Shown one piece after another: positions 13,777 to 25,375 of a stretch of DNA of 64,000 nucleotides. This DNA is from Leptodactylus fallax (lineage: Eukaryota > Chordata > Amphibia > Anura > Leptodactylidae). Location of the stretch: assembly GCA_947044405.1 (NCBI GenBank), contig CAMRHE010000054.1, positions 4,107,501 through 4,171,500 of the forward strand. Direction: 5' to 3'. Numbering within the stretch: the first letter of the stretch is position 1; each line of letters opens with the position of its first letter. The notes below the pieces were generated by a model. It did no database searches and was not told the origin of the DNA. It saw nothing but the letters and a program-made list of their open reading frames with translations. The position numbers were made by a program, and so were the translations under genes.

Positions 13777-14818
13777 GGGTTTTCCCAACATACAACCTTT
13801 TTTTTTTTTTTTTTTTTTTGTACAACTTTGAATACCAATACAAGTAAAGCATCTTCACTGTACATGTAAATTTACCCACCTTCTATGTGCCCTCTCTTTC
13901 AAGATCTGAACCCCAAGAGCACCGTTACAGTTTCAGCTTTCATTGACCAGAGTGAGCAGTCCTTACTATGGTGCATGTGACTGTATGCTTACTAGTAAAA
14001 ACTACATTTCCCAGGTGTTCTTTGTGTTTTCTAACTGCACTGGCCATTCCTCCTAACAGAAATCATTCCTGCACTGAACATGCTCATTCTGCTAGGGTGG
14101 CACATGCATGGTTATGTAGCTCTGATCTAATATTCAGCTATAGGAAAGTGAAAGAATCAAACTGGGCACACCCGTCCTGAATTAAGATGGACTAATGGTT
14201 GTATCCATTGAGAACAGTGATCAAACAGTGGTAGGGATAGGGGAATTTCATTGGGCTCTTTCTAGTGACATATACACTTTTTGCTAATTACTTTCACTAG
14301 GTGACGGTGATCTTTTGTAACTTACTTTTATATTAAATATGATTGTTATTTTGGGAATACCCCTTTATATTTTTTGAGCCACTAAATATATTATCATATA
14401 ATTTTGTTTAACCTTCTAGTTTCCCCTTAATGTATAATTGGAGAAATTGTAAGAGATTTACTTTTCTATTGCTTTGGAAGAGAGTAAAATTAACCATGTA
14501 ACAGGTTTGCAAAAGTATTTTAAAGCATACCTCCAATTATAAATCAACTTTTCTTAAATGAGTAGCACAAATGAATATAAGGAACTTAGTTAAGATGAGG
14601 GGAAGAGCAGTCTATAAAGTGGAGAGGGCGACATCTTTTTTTTAATAAGATATATTACTAAGACTGTTTAGATAGAGATCTTTGTATTCATCTGACATAC
14701 AGAACTCTGTGGAAAGGGTAGGGGGAGGAGGAGACTGCTGTGGGCTAGTTAATTGAATTATTGATAAAACCTTATCTTTAAGATTCAGCAAAGTCAGAAA
14801 CTGACATTTTAGTATTGT
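13777..14818. other. Intron sequence without recognised feature
   Basis: A T run at 13799-13819 and AT-rich sequence. No coding frame or transposon end was recognised. Confidence 0.4.
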
Positions 14819-14928
14819 CATGGGCGTATCTAGCAAAGACTGTGCCCCATAGCAAACTGTAACTTGTGCCCGCCTCCCGGTAGCATAGGGCCACCTTTCC
14901 TGGCCTCCATACAGTATAATGCCCCATT

Positions 14929-14959
<31 letters not shown>

Positions 14960-15904
14960 TATAATGTCCCAAAGTGGCCTCCACACAGTATAGTGTCCCT
15001 TAATGGCCCCTCCTCACAGTATAATTTCCCATAGCAGCCCCTGCACACAGTATAATGTCATATAGCAGATCCTCCTCACAGTATAATGTTCCATAGCAGC
15101 CTCCATACAGTGTAATGTCCCACAGTGTCCCCTTCACACAGTATTATGTTCCATTATGGTCCCTCCACACAGTTTTATGTCCCATCGTGGCCCCAATGGC
15201 GTTTGTTGCAAATGTTGCAAAAATTCAGCAGAACCTGAATTTTTTGAGGTACACCACCCATGAACTATTATTATACTCTGGGGTCCCAGAGTGTAATGAT
15301 CGGAGGCCCAGAAGAGGTGGCAAACATAACAAAAACAGTGGTACTTGGCTCTCCCTGGTTCCATCAAGACTCCCTGCTGTTATCAGTCTTCTTCAATGAC
15401 GTCACAGACATGGGTTACGCCAGCGTCATTATGCATTCCGACGCCAGCCTAGCCACATGACGTCACTACAAAGGCCCGAAAACAGCATGGAGATCAGTGT
15501 CAGAGCCCAGGAGAGGTAAGTAACAGTGGTTTTTATGTTTGCTCACCTCCCCTGGGCCTCCGATCATTATACCTGAAGAGACCCCAGAGTATTATAATAG
15601 TAGTATTTGTTGTTTGCTCAACAAATATTGTTGTCGCGGGTCGTCGGCTTTACTGATCCCCGCTCCTGCTCACAGCTGCCTCTGCTTCCCCTTTTTTCCT
15701 CCAGGGGCCCTACAAAGTGATAAGAGATGCACGGGGCCTCCTGAAGGGCAGAAGGGGAATAGGAGGCGGCCGTGAGCAGGAATGGGGATAAGTAAATAGG
15801 GCAGGTTACCTGCTGGGATTACTCCAGCAGGTAATGGCCTATCAAAAAAAAAAAAAAAAGTCAGGAGCCCTGTAGCAGCTGCTACGATGGTACTTACGCC
15901 ATTG
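14819..15904. mobile_element. hAT-like MITE with minisatellite arm
   Basis: The left end CATGGGCGTATCTAGC is roughly inverted at the right end (GGTACTTACGCCATTG). A clear 8-bp target duplication is not visible, so the boundaries are tentative. Inside is an imperfect ~30-bp tandem repeat and the same inverted cassette seen in other MITEs here. In it, ATACTCTGGGGTC and TGATCGGAGGCCC at 15275-15310 mirror GGGCCTCCGATCATTATA and GACCCCAGAGTAT at 15553-15595. Two perfect TGACGTCA palindromes lie at 15397-15404 and 15458-15465. Confidence 0.55.
14960..15195. repeat. ~30-bp minisatellite, about eight units
   Basis: Diverged units of the form CCACACAGTATAATGTCCCA plus about ten bases follow a (CA)n run at 14934-14959. 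Confidence 0.7.
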
Positions 15905-15934
15905 AGCAGAATGTAAAAGAATCAGTAGTTTATA

Positions 15935-17583
15935 CAGTCATATGAAAAAGTTTGGGCACCCCTATTAATCTTAATCATTTTTAGTTCTAAATATTTGGGT
16001 GTTTGCAACAGCCATTTCAATTTGATATATCTAATAACTGATGGACACAGTAATATTTCAGGATTGAAATGAGGTTTATTGTACTAACAGAAAATGTGCA
16101 ATATGCATTAAACCAAAATTTGACTGGTGCAAAAATTTGGGTACCCTTATCATTTTATTGATTTGAATACTCCTAACTACTTTTTACTGACTTACTGAAG
16201 CACAAAATTGGTTTTGTAACCTCACTGAGCTTTGAACTTCATAGCCAGGTGTATCCAATCATGAGAAAAGGTATTTAAGGTGGCCAATTGCAAGTTGTTC
16301 TCCTATTTGAATCTCCTCTGAAGAGTGGCATCATGGGCTCCTCAAAACAACTCTCAAATGATCTGAAAACAAAGATTGTTCAACATAGTTGTTCAGGGGA
16401 AGGATACAAAAAGTTGTCTCAGAGATTTAACCTGTCAGTTTCCACTGTGAGGAACATAGTAAGGAAATGGAAGACCACAGGGACAGTTCTTGTTAAGCCC
16501 AGAAGTGGCAGGCCAAGAAAAATTTCAGAAAGGCAGAGAAGAACAATGGTGAGAACAGTCAAGGACAATCCACAGACCACCTCCAAAGAGCTGCAGCATC
16601 ATCTTGCTGAAGATGGTGTCAATGTGCATCGGTCAACATTACAGCACACTTTGCACAAGGAGAAGCTGTATGGGAGAGTGATGCGAAAGAAGCCGTTTCT
16701 GAAAGCACGCCACAAACAGAGTCGCCTGAGGTATGCAAAAGCACATTTGGACAAGCCAGCTTCATTTTGGAAGAAGGTCCTGTGGACTGATGAAACAAAG
16801 ATTGAGTTGTTTGGTCACACAAAAAGGCGTTATGCATGGTGTCAAAAAAACACAGCATTCCAAGAAAAACACTTGCTACCCACTGTAAAATTTGGTGGAG
16901 GTTCCATCATGCTATGGGGCTGTGTGGCCAATGCCGGCACCGGGAATCTTGTTAAAGTTGAGGGTCGCATGGATTCAACTCAGTATCAGCAGATTCTTGA
17001 GAATAATGTACAAGAATCAGTGACGAATTTGAAGTTACGCCGGGGATGGATATTTCAGCAAGACAATGATCCAAAACACAGCTCCAAATCTACTCAGGCA
17101 TTCATGCAGAGGAACAATTACAATGTTCTGGAATGGCCATCCCAGTCCCCAGACCTGAATATCATTGAACATCTGTGGGATAATTTGAAGCGGGCTGTCC
17201 ATGCTCGGCGACCATCAAACTTAACTGAACTGGAATTGTTTTGTAAAGAGGAATGGTCAAAAATACCTTCATCCAGGATCCAGGAACTGATTAAAAGCTA
17301 CAGGAAGCGACTAGAGGCTGTTATTTTTGCAAAAGGAGGATTTACTAAATATTAATGTCACTTTTCTGTTGAGGTGCCCATACTTTTGCACCGGTCAAAT
17401 TTTGCTTTAATGCATATTGCACATTTTCTGTTAGTACAATAAACCTCATTTCAATCCTGAAATATTACTGTGTCCATCAGTTATTAGATATATCAAATTG
17501 AAATGGCTGTTGCAAACACCCAAATATTTAGAACTAAAAATGATTAAGATTAATAGGGGTGCCCAAACTTTTTCATATGACTG
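15935..17583 (+). mobile_element. Tc1-like transposon, family 1, copy B (complete)
   Basis: Ends are CAGTCATATGAAAAAG and complement, with TA on both sides (15933-15934, 17584-17585). TIRs of about 212 bp run from 15935 to about 16147 and from about 17372 to 17583. It is 1,649 bp with an unbroken transposase gene. The arrangement (long TIRs around a single 340-codon gene) is that of active Tc1 elements such as Sleeping Beauty. Confidence 0.95.
16333..17355 (+). CDS. Tc1-family DD34E transposase, intact 340-residue frame
   Basis: It should bind its own TIRs in the nucleus and catalyse cut-and-paste transposition into TA. The start chosen, MGSSKQLSNDLKTKIV, gives 340 residues, the usual Tc1 length; an in-frame ATG 45 bp upstream lies in the leader. 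Residues 1-110 form two helix-turn-helix regions joined by a GRPRK minor-groove motif (SGRPRKIS). The catalytic triad is D153 (WTDETKIELFG), D244 (FQQDNDPKH) and E279 (NIIEHLW), with 34 residues between D244 and E279. A glycine-rich box, [11 protein letters not shown], lies between the first two acidic residues. No stop or frameshift is seen. Whether it is active cannot be read from sequence alone. Confidence 0.93.
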   Translation: MGSSKQLSNDLKTKIVQHSCSGEGYKKLSQRFNLSVSTVRNIVRKWKTTGTVLVKPRSGRPRKISERQRRTMVRTVKDNPQTTSKELQHHLAEDGVNVHRSTLQHTLHKEKLYGRVMRKKPFLKARHKQSRLRYAKAHLDKPASFWKKVLWTDETKIELFGHTKRRYAWCQKNTAFQEKHLLPTVKFGGGSIMLWGCVANAGTGNLVKVEGRMDSTQYQQILENNVQESVTNLKLRRGWIFQQDNDPKHSSKSTQAFMQRNNYNVLEWPSQSPDLNIIEHLWDNLKRAVHARRPSNLTELELFCKEEWSKIPSSRIQELIKSYRKRLEAVIFAKGGFTKY

Positions 17584-17585
17584 TA

Positions 17586-20500
17586 TGTGTTTTCCAGCAG
17601 CCTTCTCCTCCCCCTTCCTCTCTCCATAGACTTATATAGAAAGTAAAAAGTAACTCAATCTGATAAATGGAGAAGGAAGCATATTTCTTTAATAAGGTAT
17701 ATTACAGTTTCTTTTATTCACCTGTACTATTCTTTTATGAAATATTGTTTGAGAACTTTAAGCTGTAAAGGGAACAATTCAACAAAACTTTAGGAAAATT
17801 TCAGTCAGTGCTGTGACTGTAGCTATCTTAATGCAGATATCTTTTTTGTGTTGCTAAGACAGAACTTTAGTCTTTCTGTTATTGCTCTCAGCAGTGTTTT
17901 TTATTCAATAAATTGAGTGAAAGGAAAACTCTTTCTGTGGTGGTGTTCTGCTTGTAGCTGTATCAGGAAAATGTATCTAGGATTAAACCTAAAAGATAAA
18001 TGTGAATTGTGCAGAGAATGACAACCTAAACCTGTACCAGACCAGAAGTAAACTAGTGCAGCTTAACACAAAGCCTTCCAATAGAATAGGAAGCTGCAAG
18101 CAATACAGTGCAATATATTTGCCTATTGTTGTTAAGGCGAAGACATCGGAAAGCATTGTGGTAGAGGGGGTGACATGATGTGACACAGATACATTATAAA
18201 TTGCAGCTTACTTTTTATAGGCTTTAAAGCTTGTAAGATTTATACAAAGTAACAGATATGTACCTGTAAATGTAGGTTTGCAACGTTTGAATGTAATGTC
18301 ACAATGTAGAAGACATCATGAATAATGTGTGTGTGATCTATATTGTTCTCTTATGAAGTGTCACTACATCATCATGCCACATTGTCAGGCACAACCTGAA
18401 GAGGTTGCCGTGGCTTGCACTCATCTTGCAGCTCAATACAAGCCTCTAGCATTTGTGTGATGAGTAATATCATATGGTGTAAATTGTTGTCTAGCAATAA
18501 TAATTCCATGTGTGCTGCCTATGGGTGGCTCATTGATTTCAATCACAATAGTGAAAGGTTTCATGTACCCTGTGCTGTAGCTTCAGGGGAATTGTGTATC
18601 TACTGCTGTGGATTTCTCGTAATGGTCCCAGCAGTGGAACTCCCTTTGTTCAGTATATTATAACAGCCTTACAACAAAATGGAATTATGTTTCCATAAAA
18701 ACTCCGATTGTCAGCAGACAAGACATCCATGGTCTATGTAGTCTGCCCATATATTCTATTATTACCATTTTATCTTAGGATAGGCATTTGTTTATCCCAG
18801 GCATGATTAAATTCACTTACTGTATATTTCCCCACTACAGCTACTCCCTCCCTTCCAACAATGCTTCTGATCACCCCCCCAAACTAATTTTAGATTGTGA
18901 CCCCTTGTAATTGTGTTCAGCTTTTTATTAAAAACACTTCCCTCCTGAACCTTATTTAGAACTTTTTAATATATTTAAATGTTTGTCATGTCCCCCTTTC
19001 CCTTCATCCCTCAAGGCTACACAGATTAAGTTCTTTATAGGCAGTGTGTCACCAAAAAATGACCTGTTGTTTTTTTTTTTTGTATTTATTTTAAACAATT
19101 TTCACGTTTTAAACATATTTTGAAAGAATTTTTGGTGAAGTTTTTCCATATAATAATCTTCATCAAACAAATTCCTAAAAAAAATATATATATTTTTTTC
19201 TATAGATTTCTTAGCAGCAGTCTGCTCACTTATCAGCACACTGATGGTCATAGCTATCATGTATATGTAAATAAGACAATATCTACTCGCTCTCCATATG
19301 CAAAAATATATATTACAACCTATTATAATTCATAATACATAAATATGAACCAATATCAGAATAAATGTCAAAAAGATATATAAATAATTAATGCTCAAAC
19401 TAAATAGAACCACAAGTAGTAGCAAAAAGCAAATATAAGTGCATCAGTGAAAAATATAAATAGGCTTCCCAAATACAATTCATTATAGGGAGAGATATAA
19501 CAAATACCAACCAGCCATAAGTGACCACACTGACCAGCACCCCAGCGCATGTTTCGCATTAGCTTCTCCCTAGCGTTTTCGCTAAAAAGTCAAACCCATT
19601 TAATTTGTCAAGGTCTTTGTAAAGTGTAAAACACAATGCACTGCTCTGCTTCCAAACAGACAAATGTCATTTACAGACACTGGTAAGAGATAAAAGAAAT
19701 TGTTACTAACATGCCTCAGGTATTTCTAACATATTGCACACATGTTAATGTCTATATTTAAAGTCTGCTGTTATCTGCAGGCCCCTGTGCACATACTCTT
19801 TCTATCATACCTGTTTATTTGGCCTGGTGTCATTGTCAGATTAGCATATATTGTACTGGCATCTGAATGACACTCATAGTCACTCATAGCATTTACTTCC
19901 TTGTCCTAAAATGTGAGGTTACAAAAGATTAATAGAGATTATACCTTTGGGATAATGTCTGCCTCTTTGTGCTCCATTTAGTCATAAATAAAGCCCTGTA
20001 AAATCAGCGTGTTACTATGGTGACGTTGACAAAAGCTTAGCATATGAAGTAAAGGAAAGGCTTAGAGGCATAATGACATCTATGATGGCTAGTATGCTGT
20101 AGTTAGCCATTTAAACACATACAATTCTAAACTTCTATTACCTCAGATTTTTTAGCTGTATTAGATTGTATTCATCATTGGGATAAAAAACAGGAGTTCG
20201 CTTTGCTGTGATTATAGCTGCCGGAAACTGCTTGTTGGTTTTGGAAATTTGTACAAAAGATAAAGAGCCTTTGTTTTCCGTGCCAGTGATGGTATTCAGA
20301 ATATTTAATTCTAGGCCTGAGTGAACACAGTATTTCTCCAAAACACGGGTAGAGTATTTGGCACAACAGCATTCCTTACAGCAGAGTTCCAGCATGTTAA
20401 CAAGCACTGTACTCTGCCAACTACACCTGGTGGGCATTGGGTTAGCATGTGGCATATTTCCTGCTACTCTGCTCTATTCTCAAACCTGTTCATTAAAGCA

Positions 20501-20659
20501 CAATTTTGGGTAATGGGTATATACTAGTAATTTGCTTGTAATGCAGTTTCCTAATACTAGGAATATACTATAATAATTTTAAAGAATTGATAGATGATAA
20601 CTTCTGGGACTGGGCGCTTGAATGTGGAGTAACAATTCAGTGGTAGGAAGCATTGGAAA
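17586..20659. other. Intron, mostly unrecognised
   Basis: At 18715-19045 the sequence (for example CCTCCTGAACCTTATTTAG and ATATTTAAATGTTTGTCATG) resembles an old antisense LINE 3' region; a similar stretch lies at 46290-46990. At 19520-19580 the minus strand carries GCGAAACATGCGCTGGGG, a hammerhead-like 3' half without the CTGATGA box. The rest shows no gene. Confidence 0.4.
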
Positions 20660-20860
20660 TGAAAGGGGTATTCCCATGGACATAACCATATCTATATTTG
20701 TAGATAATTTCAAATTTAAACATTTTTGCAAATATATGTACAGAAAAAATTGAGTTTTAAAGATTTTCTCTAACCATCTTAGTGGTAGCGGTCTGTTGTC
20801 TAGATCGGTTGCCAATAGATACGACCACAAATGCAGAAACTTTCTATGGTCTGGAACTTG
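20660..20860 (+). repeat. Dispersed repeat, left member of an inverted pair
   Basis: GGGTATTCCCATGGACATAA, TTTGTAGATAATT and TTTTAAAGATTTTCT occur in the same order on the minus strand at 25845-26045. The pair lies outside the foldback element at 21015-25375. Probably a T2-related MITE. Confidence 0.55.
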
Positions 20861-21481
20861 TCAAAAACCCAGCCATGATTTTATTTTTATTGTAGCTGAG
20901 TTATCAGGCAGGGACACTACATGTATGAGAAGATGCCCTGAACACAATAAGAAGTGTGCTTCCACAATACAGCACTATATTGTGGTAGATAGAGATGGGC
21001 AATGGAGCTTCTCACTCTTAGACAAAATTAAAGTTAAGGAGCAACTGTCTAGTGACGTTTTTTCAGGACATGCAAACCAACTGGATTAACAGTGGTTTAT
21101 TATTTTTAAAAAGACAAATAAAAGATAAAAATCTAAAAATGACAAAATAAAATAGTATTATATAGTACAAAGGTAACGCGTTTCGGAGTAAAAAAGACCC
21201 CTTTCTCAAACCAAGCATACATGTATAAGTGAGTGTCAACCAGGTTTAAATAGACCTACCTATAAGGGGAGGGCAAATAAATCACATGATGGACAGACCA
21301 ATAGAGACAGCAATAAAAACATCACAATAAAACATATAAATTTAACAAATACCTAAAAGACAATAATGTTACCTTTTCTGGGAAATGTAATGATTGATTA
21401 ATATAGTGTATAAATATAACAACTTATGTGTCTAATTATCTGGTTGGAATATACATCTATCGATATTAGAGAGATGACATA

Positions 21482-23067
21482 CGGTGGGGAAAACAAGTAT
21501 TTAGTAAGCCACCAATTGTGCGAGTTCTCCCACTTAAAAAGATGAGAGAGGCCTGTAATTGACATCATAGGTACACCTCAACTATGAGAGACAAAATGAG
21601 AAAACAAATCCAGAAAATCACATGGTCTGATTTTTAAAGAATTTATTTGCAAATTATGGTGGAAAATAAGTATTTGGTCAATAACAAAAGTTCATCTCAA
21701 TACTTTGTTATATATCCTTTGATGGCAATGACAGAGGTCATATATTTTCAGTAAGTCTTCACAAGGTTGGCACACACTGTTGCTGGTATGTTGGCCCATT
21801 CCTCCATGCAGATCTCCTCTACAGCAGTGATGTTTTGAGGCTGTCGCTGGGCAATACGGACTTTCAACTCCCTCCAAAGGTTTTCTGTGGTGTTGAGATC
21901 TGGAGACTGTCTAGGGCACTCCAGGACCTTGAAATTCTTCTTATGAAGCAACTCTTTCATTTTCCTTTCGGTGTGCTTGGGATCATTGTCATGCTGAAAG
22001 ACCCAGCCACGTTTCCTCTTCAATGCCCTTGATGATGGAAGGAGGTTTGCACTCAAAATCTCACGATACATGGCCCCATTCATTCTTTCATGTACACAGA
22101 TCAGTCGTCCTGGTCCCATTGCAGAGAAACAGCCCCAAAGCATGATGTTGCCACTCCCCATGCTTCACAGTAGGTATGGTGTTCTTTGGATGCAACTTAA
22201 CATTCACTCTCCTCCAAACACGACGAGTTGTGTTTCTACCAAACAGTTCTACTTTGGTTTCATCTGACCATATGACATTCTCCCAATACTCTTCTGGAAC
22301 ATCCAAATGCTCTGTAACAAACGTTAGACGGGCCCGGATATGTACTGGCTTAAGCAGGGGGACACGTCTGGCACTGCAGGATCTGAGTCTTTGGCGGCAT
22401 AGTGTGTTACTGACTGTAGCCTTTGTTACGTTAGTCCCAGCTTTCTGCAGATCATTCACTAGGTCCCCCCCATGTGGTTCTGGGTTTTTTGCTCACCATT
22501 CTTGTGATCATTTTGACCCCACGAGGTGAGATCTTGCGTGGAGCCCCTGATGGAGGGAGATTATCAGTGGTCTTGTATGTCTTCCATTTTCTAATTATTG
22601 CTCCCACAGTTGATTTCTTCACACCAAGCTGCTTGCCTATTGCAGATTCAGTCTTCCCAGCTTGGTGCAGGTCTACAATTTTTGTTTCTGGTGTCCTTCA
22701 CCATAGTGGAGTTTGGAGTGTGACTGTTTGAAATAGTTATCAGTATAAAAGACACCTGTCCACAACCTCAAACAGGTGCCATTACTACAGGTAATGAGTG
22801 GAGGACAGAGGAGCCTCTTAAAGAAGTTACAGGTCTGTGAGAGTCAGAAATCTTACTTGTTTGTAGGTGACCAAATACTTATTTTCCACCATAATTTGCA
22901 AATAAATTCTTAAAAAATCAGACCATGTGATTTTCTGGATTTGTTTTCTCATTTTGTCTCTCATAGTTGAGGTCTACCTATGATGTCAATTACAGGCCTC
23001 TCATCTTTTTAAGTGGGAGAATTTGCACAATTGGTGGCTGACTAAATAAATACTTTTTTCCCCACTG
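21482..23067 (-). mobile_element. Tc1-like transposon, family 3, copy E (dead)
   Basis: Left end CGGTGGGGAAAACAAGTATT, right end complement of CAGTGGGGAAAAAAGTA, with TA at 21480-21481 and 23068-23069. TIRs are about 200 bp (to about 21690 and from about 22866). Length 1,586 bp. The first A of the left terminus has changed to G. Confidence 0.88.
21697..22704 (-). pseudogene. Tc1 transposase, several stops and frameshifts (family 3)
   Basis: It starts near ATGGTGAAGGACACCAGAAA at 22704. The N-terminal DNA-binding part is shattered by stops and frame changes. Recognisable parts are WSDETKVELFGRNT (first Asp), [11 protein letters not shown] (second Asp) and [11 protein letters not shown] (Glu), all in DD34E spacing but in two different frames. 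A TGA at 21748-21750 cuts off the last 16 or so residues, whose frame ends at 21697 (GYITKY). Confidence 0.82.
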
Positions 23068-23291
23068 TATGTAAATTACAATAATGTGTAATGATAATAC
23101 CTTTATTTTAGTTGAGATCGCTGAAGGAATAGTAGCGGTTCGAGGAGAGGTGTATATGCATAGCTAGGCGGGCTTCAGCGCACGAGGATGCTGGAGCCTA
23201 CGTGATGGAAGTGCTGGGTGACAGGGAAGGTAGGAATGGAGAGGTCCTAGTGTGAGGAGGTGTCGGCACTATTCATGCATGTGCAATGGAT

Positions 23292-23415
23292 GAAATAGCG
23301 CTGATACCGAGATTAGCTAGGCTCTGAGGCTTTGTGGGACCTTGTAAGGTGTGTGTGCACTGTAGAGATGAAAAAAGCCTCAGAGCCTAGCTAATCTCAG
23401 TATCAGCGCTATTTC
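23292..23415. repeat. 42-bp inverted repeat (hairpin) in the foldback spacer
   Basis: Arms 23292-23333 and 23374-23415 around a 40-bp loop. They begin GAAATAGCGCTGATACCGAG and differ at about one base. Confidence 0.85.
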
Positions 23416-23529
23416 AGCCATGTTTTATTGTGATGTTTTTATTGATGTCTCTTGGTCTGTCCATCATGTGATTTATTTGCCCTCCCCTTATAGGTAGGTT
23501 TATTTAAACCTGGTTGACACTCACTTATA

Positions 23530-25168
23530 CAGTTGTGCTAAAAAGTTTACATACCCCGGCAGATTTTTTGGGGTTTTTTTGGCCTTTTTTCAGAGAATAT
23601 GAATGATAACACAAAAACTTTTTCTCCACTCATGGTTAGTGGTTGGTTGAAGCCATTTATTGTCAAACTTCTGTGTTTTCTCTTTTTAAATCATAATGAC
23701 AACCAAAAACATCAAAATGACCCTGTTCAAAAGTTCACATACCCTGGTGATTTTGGCCTGATAACATGTCCAGAAGTTGACACAAAGGGGTTTGAATGGC
23801 TACTAAAGGTAACATCCTCACCTGTGACCTGTTTGCTTGTAATCAATATTTGTGCATAAAAGCTGAGTGAGTTTCTGGGATCCAAACAGACTGTTGCATC
23901 TTTACTTCAGCCACTGACGTTTCTGGATTGTGAGTCATGGGGAAAGCAAAAGAATTGTCCACGGATCTACGGGAAAAGGTAGTTGAACTGTATAAAACAT
24001 GAAAGGGATACAAAAAGATATCCAAGGAATTGATAATGCCAGTCAGCAGTGTTCAAACTGTGATAAACAAATGGAAACTCAGGGGCTCTGTAAAAACCAA
24101 ACCACGGTCAGGTAGACCAACCAAAATTTCGGCCACAACTGCCCGGAAAATTGTTCGGGATGCAAAGAAAAACCCACACATAACATCAGCTGAAATGCAG
24201 GACTCTCTGAAAACTATCGGTGTGGCTGTTTCAAGATGCACAATAAGGAGGCACTTGAAGAAAATTGGGCTGCATGGTCGAGTTGCCAGAAGAAAGCCAT
24301 TACTGCGCAAATGCCACAAAGAATCTCGCCTTCAATACGCCAAACAGCACAGAGACAAGCCTCAAAACTTCTGGAACAAGGTAATTTGGAGTGATGAGAC
24401 AAAAATCAAACTTTTTGGCCACAACCATAAATGTTACATTTGCAGAGATGTCAACCAGGCCTATGATGAAAGGAACACCATTCCTACTGTAAAGCAAAGT
24501 GGAGGATCACTGATGATGTGGGGAATGTGTGAGCTTCAAAGGCACAGGAAACTTGGTCAAAGTTGAAGGAAAGATGAATGCAGCACGTTATCAGCAAATA
24601 CTGGAGGCAAATTTGCACTCATCAGCCAGGAAGCTGTGCATGGGACGTACTTGGACGTTCCAACATGACAACGATCCAAAACACAAGGCCAAGTTGACCT
24701 GTCATTGGCTACAGCAGAAGAAAGTGAAGGTTCTGGAGTGGTCATCTCAGTCTCCTGACCTCAATATCATTGGGCCACTCTGTGGAGATCTCAAGTGCGC
24801 AGTACATGCAAGACATCCCTGGAATTTACAGGGACTGGAGACTTTTTTCCAAGAAGAATGGGCAGTTTTACCATCTGAGAAAATAAAGAGCCTCATCCAC
24901 AACTACCACGAAAGACTTCAAGCTGTCATTGATGTTAGAGGGGGCAATACACGGTATTAAGAACTGGGGTATGTGAACTTTTGAACAGGGTCATTTTGAT
25001 GTTTTTGGTTGTCATTATGATTTAAAAAGAGAAAACACAGTAGTTTGACAATAAATGGCTTCAACTAACCATGAGTGGAGAAAAAGGTTTTGAATTATCA
25101 TTTATAATCTCTGAAAAAAGGCCAAAAAAACAAAAAATCTGCCAAGGTATGTAAATTTATCACAACTG
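23530..25168 (+). mobile_element. Tc1-like transposon, family 4, copy F (dead)
   Basis: Ends are CAGTTGTGCTAAAAAGTTTA and an imperfect complement (TTTATCACAACTG), with TA on both sides (23528-23529, 25169-25170). TIRs are about 210 bp. It is 1,639 bp and interrupts the right arm of the foldback element, so it is younger than that element. Confidence 0.9.
23937..24960 (+). pseudogene. Tc1 transposase, nonsense, frameshift and lost catalytic Glu (family 4)
   Basis: It starts MGKAKELSTDLREKVVELYK. A TGA at 24000-24002 stops it after 21 codons. The frame then continues through RSGRPTKIS and WSDETKIKLFG (first catalytic Asp). One extra A near 24524-24525 shifts the frame after LMMWG. The last part, FKGTGNLVKVEGKMNAARYQ to TRY, is intact in the new frame and carries QHDNDPKH. 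However, the expected NIIEHLW reads NIIGPLC, so the catalytic Glu has become Gly. Confidence 0.88.
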
Positions 25169-25375
25169 TACATGTACGCTTGGTTTGAGAAAGGGGTCTT
25201 TTTACTCTGAAATGCGTTACCTTTGTACTATATAATATTTTATTTTGTCATTTTTATGTTTTTATCTTTTATTTGTCTTTTTAAACATAATAAACCACTG
25301 TTAATCCAGTTGGTTTGCATGCCTTGATAAAATGTCACTAGACAGTTGCTCCCTAACTTTAATTTTGTCTAAGAG

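Larger units (their letters stand above)
21015..25375. mobile_element. Foldback element carrying two nested Tc1 insertions
   Basis: Left arm 21015-21338 (CTCTTAGACAAAATTAAAGT...) is an inverted copy of the right arm at 23419-25375. In the right arm, one Tc1 (23530-25168) has been inserted. Without it, the right arm is about 316 bp against 324 bp on the left. A second Tc1 (21482-23067) sits in the spacer. Each arm contains an AACGCG or ATGCG word next to a GAAA-containing hairpin and an AATAAACCACTG word, suggesting a head-to-head pair of one older retroelement unit. Removing both Tc1 copies leaves roughly 1.1 kb. No clear target duplication was seen. Confidence 0.75.

Noticed and set aside
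14960..15195. Coding repeat protein in the ~30-bp minisatellite
   Set aside because: Unit length varies and frames do not stay open; it is part of a non-coding MITE.
16619..16858. Minus-strand frame of 79 codons within the Tc1 element
   Set aside because: It is the shadow of the intact transposase on the opposite strand.
21170..21235. Calling the left foldback arm an active hammerhead
   Set aside because: The GAAA half and stem II are present but the CTGATGA box is replaced by TTTGAGA-like sequence, which removes essential bases.
25181..25240. Calling the right foldback arm an active hammerhead
   Set aside because: Same reason as the left arm; in addition the GAAACGCG word has changed to GAAATGCG.
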